64,000 bases of DNA from Escarpia spicata. Lineage: Eukaryota; Annelida; Polychaeta; Sabellida; Siboglinidae. Below, piece by piece: positions 56,470-64,000 of the stretch (position 1 is the stretch's first letter; every line of letters begins with the position of its first letter). The notes below the pieces were generated by a model. The model was not told the DNA's origin. It saw only the letters and a list, made by a program, of their open reading frames with translations, and did not search any database. The DNA is taken from positions 21,230,210-21,294,209 of the forward strand of contig OZ023208.1 in the NCBI GenBank assembly GCA_963995525.1, in the 5' to 3' direction. The translations under genes and the position numbers were made by a program.

Positions 56470-57510
56470 TCTAAATATTTGTTTGCTTGAGAAAGTATTA
56501 AACAGGATCATCTTAGAAAGGGCGAAAGATAACACAATCGATCTACTGCTAAGAGATCAGCAAGCTGGTTTCCGTCAGAACAGATCACGCATAGATCAGA
56601 TAACAACACTAAGCGTCACAATAAAGCAATCCTTGGAGAGAAACTCCTCGCTCTACATCTGCTTCGTCGACTACGAGTAGACAGTGTAGACAGGGGGATT
56701 TTAGGGAAACTACTACGACATTATGGCGTGGTAACAAAACCTGATCCAGAACAGCCACGAAGGAACGGGCTGAAGAGTAATCCATTGAGGACAGCTCACG
56801 TGTCGTTTTGAAGTGATGACAGGAATTAGGCAAACTACCTTCTGTTCCCTTTCTCCTGTCCATTGATTTGATTATGAAGAAGTGCACAGTGCAGAGGAGG
56901 AATGGAATCCAGCGGATGCTATGGGCGAAACTGGAAGACTTAGCTGGGGTGGCTCTGATGTCCAACGGCCACCAGCAGATATAAGACAACATAACTGGCA
57001 GCATTCTCCTCACAAGTGGGCCTCAACATCCGTAAAGGAAAGACGACATGAGTAGGGCTTCTACAGTTCACGAACATCGGGAGCTTCAAAGTGATGTAAT
57101 TACACACAAGATCCGGCTGTATAACTGCAATGTGAAGTTCGTCCTAGTGTATGGAGCCGAGACGTGGATGACAACCAACACTACCATCAACATAGTGCAG
57201 AACTTCAACAAGTTGAATACTCCAGGTCTGATGGCCAGTCACGATCAGCAACATTGACTTGTGGAAGAGGACACATGGACATACGGGGAGGGGTTGGAAT
57301 GGTTACACGCTCCAGAAACCAGCATTAAGCATCACAAGGAATCCACAAGGTAAGAGAAAAAGAGGTCGGCGAAGGGTCTTCCAGGCAGACACCAAGCAGA
57401 AACGCTACATCTGGAAACAGCCGTAGAGAAGTGCCCAGGACAGAGGACTCTGGAGAGCTGTTGTCGACGGCTTATGTCCCAGGAGTAACGATGGGCAAAG
57501 TTAAATAATT
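56470..57510 (+). pseudogene. Relic of an RTE/CR1-like LINE reverse transcriptase
   Basis: LEKVLNRIILERAKD, LLRDQQAGFRQNRSRIDQIT and SSLYICFVDYE are RT motifs 1-3 of a LINE whose conserved order is hinge, QAGFR..RS..DQI and VDYEKAFDS (the last part after a TAG at about 56678). Farther on, pieces remain in several frames: FVLVYGAETWMTT and, near 57340-57475, GKRKRGRRRVFQAD and DRGLWRAVVDGLC. The catalytic YADD block is not recognisable, so an internal part is lost. Very old. Confidence 0.7.
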
Positions 57511-57737
57511 AAGTGTACTGTTTAGCGTGCAATAGTAGCAACACAACAGCGGAGCAAGAAGAGCTGTATTTTTCCATTTCGTAGTGAATAGACCAGAAGT
57601 GAAAAATTTATCGGATAAACTCACCGACTGGGCCTGGGGCGATCTCCTACTTTCGACCAAATTATGAAAACGACCACCTGGAGCTGCAACATTGCTCCCC
57701 ATATATACAACATACACATACAAACACTACGCTTTCA

Positions 57738-58270
57738 AATTAATAATAATAATATCAACATTTGTATAGCGTCCTTTTCTGCCTATACTCATCAAACGAG
57801 CTGGTAAATAATTAATTAAAACAAGTCAGACATACAAAAGAAATATAACATTAAAACTAGTGTATTTCTTTAAAAAAATGTAAAGCCAAAATTTGACGTC
57901 TAAGATATGTACAATACAAAGTATCTATAAAATAAATACATGTACATATAAACAGTCTGGCGAAGAAAAGGGGGTATATTGTTCCACAGGGTGGGGGCAG
58001 CCACAGAGTATGTCCCCAAGCTGCGTTCTGGACATGGCATCTCAAGCAGCAACCTGCTCTAGAGACGTAGTGTCCTTTGAGGATAGTGATGCACCAGCAA
58101 TTCTTTGATGTAGGATGATCCTTGTAGTTCGGTGTAAGGAATCTAAATTGCACACGGTACCTCACAGGCAGCCAATGCAGCGCGCGAAGGACAGGTGTGA
58201 TATAAGACTGCCTCGGGACACGGGAAACAATGCGGGCGACTGTGTTCTTAATCCTCTAATCATACTGGTT
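57738..58270. repeat. Old dispersed repeat with (AAT)n end
   Basis: Starts with (AAT)n and ATTTGTATAGCGTCC, then GTTCCACAGGGTGGGGGCAG, GGACATGGCATCTC, CAGCCAATGCAGCGCGCGAA and GACAGGTGTGATATAAGACT. The last part is shared with 11804-11880, which shows that the copy-A version of this repeat is cut by the Polinton. The order resembles 3' ends of L2/CR1-type LINE-derived repeats, but I do not name a family. Confidence 0.55.
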
Positions 58271-58611
58271 AAACATGGGAAACAAAAACAGTCTAAGAAG
58301 TATGTTTCCAGCACATGGCAAACCTATATAGTAATAGGGAATACAATAGTAACAAAAACACAGGTTTGTGGATGAACACGAAGATCACCTTTGGTGGATC
58401 TACTTATTTTCTCTCGCACCGTCCGGCCTTTCTTATGATTGTAATACCACAGGCCCTTGTATTTGATAATAGAGGTATCCAGGTAATTCTAAGCTCATCA
58501 CGCCATCTTGTCTGAACACACTAACGGCGCATGCCTGCGCAGTAACTTAAGGCAGTTAAGTTCGATTTATGAGAAAATTCACACAAATTTTATGAAGTTA
58601 TTTTGTTTGCC

Positions 58612-59127
58612 AACAATTTAACAAGATTTAACAAGATTGCCACCCAGAGAATTAACTCTAAGTGGCAGGTGGACAAGGAAGCCCTTTGGCTTATCGAGAG
58701 TCCGACCCTTTTATCTATGTGTATCCCGCCCGTCTGAGGTATGTGTCGATTTTATTTTTAAACATAATCACGCTATTAGCACCCACACAATCAGCAGGTA
58801 ATCTGTTCCATTCATTTACAGTCCTTTGTGAAAATGAAAACTTTCTTATTTCCAATCTACTCTGCTCCTTTGCTAATGTAAGTTCATGTCATCTAGTCCT
58901 TCTATCTTTCTTAACTGAGAAACAAATATTTCTATAAATATTTTCATAACCCTTCAATATTTTAAACACTTCTATCTGATCTCCTCTCAATCTCCTGGTC
59001 TCTAGTGTTGATAAACCGCATTTTTTAGGCGTATTTCGTAACTAAGATCCCTCAGTTTTGGTATCATTTTAGTTGCTCTCCTCTGCACTCTTTCTAGCAT
59101 ATCTATGTCCTTCCTGCGATATGGTCT
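58612..59127 (-). pseudogene. 3' fragment of a CR1/L2-like LINE inserted in copy B
   Basis: Minus strand: MLERVQRRATKMIPKLRDL near 59095-59040, LETRRLRGDQIEVFK near 59000-58950, and the final RRAGYT with a stop at 58715-58717. This is the conserved C-terminal end of CR1-like ORF2 proteins. The 3' end has repeated AACAAGATT units (58614-58638). ACAAT flanks both sides and is single at the empty site of copy A (near 12954), which is consistent with a short target duplication. Confidence 0.75.
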
Positions 59128-59385
59128 CACAATGCGTGGTGCATAAATTTCGTTTGTTTAAAGAATATTTCCATAATAAACCACTGGTTGCAAATGGTTG
59201 GTTCGTATGACCTCTTTTAGTTACGTAACTCCAGCAATGTACCAGTTGTTTTATTTTTATTGGAACAGATGCTGGAAATAAGAGTCGACCAGTAATATAG
59301 TATACGGGATGCTGATCCAAGTGTCCCATTTGTTACGTGAATCGCATAATCGTCGCATGCATTTGGTGAACAAACACACGTGTAT

Positions 59386-60369
59386 TTAACAACATTCAGT
59401 CAGCCTGGCGCGAGTTTCCAAGTAGAACTGTCGCACGTCGCTCCGGAACATCGGACTTATAAAGCTGTAGATGAACGGGTTGACGACGGAATTGATCGCG
59501 TACATCCGCCTGACGTCATCATGGATGGGAACACCGTAGTTCTTTAGGAAGAACGGCAGCCACGATGCAACGAAGACCACGGTGATGACGAATAGAACAA
59601 ACGTACCTCGCAGTAAATGCACATCAACCTTCGGTTTTGCCTGCGATGGTGCCACTGCGTTGTTCGTGTTGGGAGAGGATGCTTTCAATACCATCACGGT
59701 TGTCGCCGTAGATTTACTTCTTGGTGTTGATGTTGACGTGGCGACTTCGCTACTTTGTGGCATTACCGCAACGATATCGACCTGACGTCGAGCAGCCTTC
59801 ATCCGAGTCAACAAGATGATAGCCATGACACTGTATGCCAAAATCACGATGACAAACGTTACATTTGCGAGTGCCGTGCAGAGGATTATATAAATGTGGT
59901 TGAAGCCAAATATCAGTGTCGCACACAATGTCGCTGAAAAACAAATAGACGCAGACGCAATGGCAGCGAGCGCCTTTTTCGCTCTTCTAGTGCTGATGGT
60001 GAACTTGTGCGGCTTAGCTACGGCCAGGCAGTGTTCAACGGCAAGAAACGCCAGCAGACTCGTGGAGAAGCTTAAGGACGCGTTGAAAACGTAGATGACA
60101 GTGATCAATTTGATGTTTTGGAGACCACCATTTAGTAATAGTACGACACACATGCATATCGCTGTGTCGACAATGCTCAACGCAAACATGTACGCCCTGA
60201 TAGATGTTATTATCCTTCGAAAGTACACGATGGCCACAAATAGGTTTCCTGGTATGCCCAGAATGCACATCAAAGACAGTATTTGATTTGTGTGTTGACT
60301 ATCTGAGTTCGAAATGGTTTCTTCTGTAGTCGATATATTGTAAAATGATGAAACAGTAGCAGGTTCCAT
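59386..60369 (-). CDS. Class A (rhodopsin-like) orphan GPCR, open frame with altered DRY box
   Basis: A single-exon receptor of 327 residues, paralogue of 13234-14219 (same block duplicated) and of 23429-24421. ATG 60367-60369. N-glycosylation sites N11 and others; TM1 about 29-51 (GIPGNLF, N42), TM2 60-82 (D68), TM3 90-117, TM4 134-156, TM5 160-187, TM6 256-278 (SWLPFF), TM7 288-308 (NPFIY 298-302), C-tail ending ECC, which may be palmitoylated. The third intracellular loop is rich in Ser/Thr and Lys. The conserved arginine of the DRY box is His 113 (VEHCLAV), whereas the other copies have Arg; TM6 has Ser in place of the CWLP Cys. It may be a non-signalling or decaying receptor. Ligand unknown. 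Confidence 0.88.
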   Translation of the reverse strand: MEPATVSSFYNISTTEETISNSDSQHTNQILSLMCILGIPGNLFVAIVYFRRIITSIRAYMFALSIVDTAICMCVVLLLNGGLQNIKLITVIYVFNASLSFSTSLLAFLAVEHCLAVAKPHKFTISTRRAKKALAAIASASICFSATLCATLIFGFNHIYIILCTALANVTFVIVILAYSVMAIILLTRMKAARRQVDIVAVMPQSSEVATSTSTPRSKSTATTVMVLKASSPNTNNAVAPSQAKPKVDVHLLRGTFVLFVITVVFVASWLPFFLKNYGVPIHDDVRRMYAINSVVNPFIYSFISPMFRSDVRQFYLETRARLTECC

Positions 60370-60414
60370 TGCGTTGTTTTCGACTTGTTGTTTCTGTTCT
60401 GAAGTAAATGTAAG

Positions 60415-60730
60415 TTCTTATATATAGCGCAGTGTCCAGTCCTTAGGATGCTCAAAGCGCTTTACAGTTTACTCCCAGATAGATCTGTTCAATGGAACAC
60501 CATCTCGTCATTTCTGGAAAGAATTCAGCGACGGTGCAGTTAGTGCACAAAGATAATTCATACACAAATATCCATCATTGTCTGTAGCCATGTTCTCATT
60601 CATACAGCTGAATGAACTGAAGCAACGTAGAGTGAAGGAATTTCCCCAAGGTTCGACACGGCAGCACAGGATTCCAACCCGGGTGCTGTCGATTGTTAGT
60701 TCGATGCTCCAGACACTGCGCCACTGCGCT
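60415..60730 (+). repeat. SINE-like dispersed repeat, copy 4
   Basis: The best-preserved copy: TATATAGCGCAGTGTCCAGT, CTCAAAGCGCTTTACAG, ACACAAATATCCATCATTG, CTCATTCATACAGCTGAATG, CAACGTAGAGTGAAGGAATT, AAGGTTCGACACG. It belongs to the duplicated block, so it is not an independent insertion from copy 1. Confidence 0.7.
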
Positions 60731-61315
60731 CCACAAGTACGTTCTAAAACACTGTTTGAAGGTCGTGTGGTGTTTATTAATGATTGTTCGATACTGTCTG
60801 CCACAACATCATCATGATAAACTAAATTGTTCATAAGCGATATCGCTAATTACCCAAGATCACCTCACCTTTAAAAATCCCACAACGGACGTACACATCG
60901 TTAATACAAGAATGTACTTTCTGCGTTCCAACCATCACATCGTCTTATGTGGAGTCTAGTCACTATACGCCAACCTCGTGTCTTTCGAAGTCCCAGTAGC
61001 GCACGATGTGCCCGAAGTGACGCCGATATGTGTACTGTTGCCGACGGCAATGTTGTGTTCACCGTTCGCTCTATGCCCTATCCGCTCTTTAAAATCAATT
61101 TCTACGCATGTGTAGACGGGGGGATGCCGATATAATTGTATTATATTTGTAATGCATCACGTGCTCGTTTACGCACTAACAATATCCTAAGTAGATGTGA
61201 AATGGATACAGTGAAATGCATACTGATGCCAACAACGATGTCGTGTTAATCACTGGCCCTACACCCTACACGCTCGTTGTAATCAATACGCATGCGATTA
61301 CAGGGAAGAAGTACA

Positions 61316-61440
<125 letters not shown>

Positions 61441-61444
61441 TATA

Positions 61445-61640
61445 TATTTCATCATGAGTAGCCACTGTCCCCTTCCAAACCGCACCGGCCAGCGTGGAAG
61501 GGTAGGCCAACAACACCAGCATGCAAAGTACAACGACCAGAGGATAGTGCGAGGCAGGAAGATTTGGAAACGACATGCTGAGGCCTTCGCCCACAATTCA
61601 GTTGCACAATGATGATGATGATGTGTTGCCAGACAATTTA
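61445..61640 (+). repeat. 3' end of a dispersed LINE-like repeat with (GAT)n tail, copy B
   Basis: The same sequence as 15785-15970 with fewer changes in the reading frame: RTGQRGRVGQQHQHAK, RKIWKRHAEAFAHN, then (GAT)4 at 61611-61622. Confidence 0.6.
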
Positions 61641-61669
61641 GGGCAGGCAGCTTCAATATAAATATATGT

Positions 61670-61702
61670 GTGTCTGTTTGCGTGTGTGTGTATGTATGTA
61701 TG

Positions 61703-61736
<34 letters not shown>

Positions 61737-62076
61737 TGTATGTATGTATGTATGTATGTATGCATGTCAATAACATATGATCAACACAACCTCCGCACAT
61801 GTTGATAATTGTGAGTGACGTTTCTGTTGCTGAGAATGGCATCAACACCGTGTCTTTATAACAAATATCGGCGACTAAGTATCGTTGCCGTAGACAGGAC
61901 ACGTTGTGATCGGATGTGGAGCCATTATAACCAACATTTACCGGTACATTAACTAATTATCACTGATGTTAAGGCGTCGCAATGTATGGTCTTCGCAACA
62001 CATCTGTGAAAGCTTCAGTATACATCCAAGCACGTAACCAGGTTTTGCTGAGGAGCGGTTCGGTTTTGATATTTTG

Positions 62077-62114
<38 letters not shown>

Positions 62115-62147
62115 TATATATTGTAACAACACATAGATGTTAGGGAA
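61670..62147. repeat. (GTAT)n and (TA)n microsatellites
   Basis: (GTAT)n at 61692-61762 and (TA)n at 62079-62121. Between them no gene is recognised. Confidence 0.85.
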
Positions 62148-62400
62148 TTATTTTCGCAGGCACTCCTTGATTGTCTTTGCACAGCTGTCACGCCAATTGC
62201 GCAATCTGACAACGTAATACGCCAATAGCAGTCGTTCTGAATATGGTGCAGTGTCACGTTTTGGTGATGTTATTGTGCACAAACCTTTGACTCTTTCTTC
62301 GACCAGTAGGCATTTCCTTTTATCAAATGGATCATCATCCACAGTCACACTGATTTCTGCTCCATTACCAGTGCTGCTACTTGGCCTAGCGACTTCCTTC
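62148..62400 (-). CDS. Candidate terminal coding exon of an unidentified host gene
   Basis: On the minus strand a consensus acceptor (GCTATTTCAG, 62401-62410, after a pyrimidine-biased stretch) precedes 84 codons ending TAA 62148-62150. The exon starts in phase 1. The peptide has normal complexity: KEVARPSSSTGNGAEIS, VTVDDDPFDKRKCLLVEE, and LLLAYYVVRLRNWRDSCAKT, acidic then basic/helical. No domain recognised and no upstream exon seen within the window (62411-64000). It could be an old retrocopy or chance. Confidence 0.35.
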
Positions 62401-62410
62401 CTGAAATAGC

Positions 62411-63029
62411 AGTACGTTTATATCAATTAATAAACAAGTACGGTATGCGTGATCAATTGTGGCACTCAATATATTCCCTGCTAATGGTCCTGATGTTTCC
62501 TAAATAAACTAAATTACATAAGCCAACTATTTTAGGAAGAGGAACATCTTCTGTAAATATTTAATTTTATATAACGATTTGTATAGTTTTATTATAAACT
62601 ATCTATTCAGTGCATGTAAACTACTGTATAACTTTAATAAGACTATCAGCATTCGTACTCAAATAGCTGGCTTTAGACAGTAGTGTTTGAAACGTCAACT
62701 GGCAGAATTGAGCTATACAAATGAAAATCTGTATGCCATTGAAATATTTGTTATAAATTACTATGTGCGCAATCCGTTTCAAAGAGGACCGAATAAGTGT
62801 CCGCGGACTTCAACCGTCAAATGATTATGCAATAAAATAGCCATTACTTCAAGACAATGCATACCTGGCTAAAAATGAATTCAGTGCGTTGACCACACTC
62901 GTTTCCTTCAATTTTTGTTCAAAAATTCGCGAATGTTGTCGTTTCGCTAGATGACATAACGATCGCCTTATCGGGTGAAGAGGCATTCTTCGAGGAGCGA
63001 AGTGCTTTTGGCGTTCGTACATTTGGAAC
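62411..63029. other. Non-coding
   Basis: No gene or repeat recognised; would be intron of the exon at 62148-62400 if that is real. Confidence 0.4.
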
Positions 63030-63725
63030 CTCGGGGTTTTTATGACAAGGTTAATAAAAATGAAGTTAGTCCGAACACACCTCCTCTTATTTTGGGGATT
63101 TCACTATGCAGTTTAAGATGATTAATGATAGCCATATAACTGATTCAACTGGAAAACGAGGGTGTGGATGAGGGTTTCGAGCGCGTTCGTTTCCCACAAA
63201 AAACGTTACAATATTTGAATGTTTTAATACTGAGATTCCAAGCACATATCACTGAAAAGCTAAACCATATGTGTGATTGCTATGGAGCTAGTTTAGGGGC
63301 AAACAGAGGTCCCAAGATGGGTTCTAGCGGGGTTCGTTTTCGGAGCGGGTTCGTGAAAATAAGATTACTTCGAATCCCCCCAAACGTGATCGTATCTGCA
63401 GGTTTTATTTCTGTGCAAATTTCATTCAGCAGCTCAAAGTAATTGCGAATTGCTGTGCAGCTGGTTTAGCGGGAAAACGGAGGTGAGTATGAGGGTTCCG
63501 ACCGGGGGGGGGGGGGCGGTCGTTTTCAGAGGTGGCTTATGAAAGTGGAATTAATCCGAAACCCTCAAAAACACGTATCGTATATTTACAAGTTTTAATT
63601 CTGTGCAAATTTCACTGAACAGCTAAACGTAATTATTTATTGCTAAGCAGCTGGTTTACCGGGGAACGGGGGTGGGGTGTGGGGTATAGGCGGGGGTTCT
63701 GAGGATTGTTCGTTTTTGAAGGGGG
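63030..63725 (+). repeat. About 185-bp G-rich degenerate tandem repeat
   Basis: Units share a TTTTTATGA..A or GTTTTAATTCTGTGCAAATT start, CACTGA.CAGCT(A/C)AA, TTGC(T/A)..G.AGCTGGTTTA and a G-rich end (GGGGTTCGTTTTCGGAG, GGGGGGGGGGGGCGGTCG, GGTGGGGTGTGGGGTATAGG). Three to four units, the spacing about 180-190. A (G)12 run is at 63507-63518. One 92-codon frame is just the repeat read in phase. Confidence 0.7.
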
Positions 63726-64000
63726 GTTCGAAAAAACTTCTTTGAACACCGTGGTCAGGGACTAATTGCAGTTGACTCATACCAAATGAAGCGCAGAATA
63801 ACAACCTTTATGCCAGACGGCACTGAACGTTGAGCTCGAGACAGTTTTTAAGTAAAAGATAAACTTGCCATCATTAACAAATTTTGCGATGTGTCAATTG
63901 TTTAAGATTGGATGATGTCTGTGAATAAAGACACAGGCCAGATATTTAACAGCAAGAGTTGTTGTTGTTCTCACTACTCTTGCACCGCTCTCTCCACCAA
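63726..64000. other. Non-coding end of window
   Basis: No feature recognised. Confidence 0.4.

Overview
This is a eukaryotic window from an AT-rich invertebrate genome. A marine mollusc or similar lophotrochozoan is my best guess, based on the mix of Polinton/adintovirus DNA, jockey/CR1-like LINEs, a Gypsy element, SINE-like repeats, long (CA)n/(TA)n tracts and intronless orphan GPCRs. Species is not determinable from sequence alone. Nothing bacterial is present: no operons, no CRISPR, no rRNA or recognisable functional tRNA.

Region 1 (1-11803) is the right part of a Polinton/adintovirus-like element that runs off the left edge. It is GC-rich and compact. It holds a partial unknown gene, a tandem-repeat block, a broken protein-primed-type DNA polymerase B (+ strand), and then a tightly packed minus-strand set: major capsid (stub only), a basic core-like protein, a penton-like minor capsid protein, a small membrane protein, a chromodomain integrase, two conserved Polinton proteins of unknown function, a packaging ATPase and a NADAR-family enzyme. 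An internal deletion fused the 3' part of PolB to the 5' part of the capsid gene. Many genes carry stops or frameshifts, but the NADAR, integrase, membrane-protein and basic-protein frames are open. A non-autonomous piggyBac-like element (9880-11332) sits in a TTAA just upstream of the NADAR promoter. The Polinton right terminus is visible at 11803.

Region 2 (11804-15990) and region 8 (58186-61650) are two copies of one segmental duplication, each with a class A GPCR gene on the minus strand. One copy has a frameshift. The other has an open frame but an altered DRY-box arginine. A third, older paralogue lies at 23429-24421 on the plus strand and is intact.

Region 3 (about 17050-21917) is a decayed jockey-like LINE with an ORF1 relic and an ORF2 relic that has a (TA)n tract inside the endonuclease reading frame. 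Region 4 (24.4-44.3 kb) is mostly non-coding. It contains SINE-like copies, an inverted pair of elements with an internal CpG-rich 12-bp minisatellite, a 72-bp minisatellite with an open frame, and a roughly 190-bp satellite with a 9-bp expansion. Region 5 (about 44.3-48.26 kb) is a much younger LINE with a (TTAC)n tail. Region 6 (49269-55202) is a Gypsy-type LTR retrotransposon with LTRs, PBS, gag, pol and PPT, inactivated by deletions of protease and RNase H sequence. Region 7 (55.7-58.3 kb) holds LINE relics and an older dispersed repeat. The right end (61.65-64 kb) has microsatellites, one candidate host terminal exon (62148-62400, minus) and a G-rich tandem repeat.

The most interesting system is the endogenous Polinton/adintovirus with an open NADAR gene next to its right terminus. 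NADAR enzymes elsewhere hydrolyse ADP-ribosyl or riboflavin N-glycosidic bonds, so a role in countering host nucleotide- or ADP-ribose-based defence is a testable inference.
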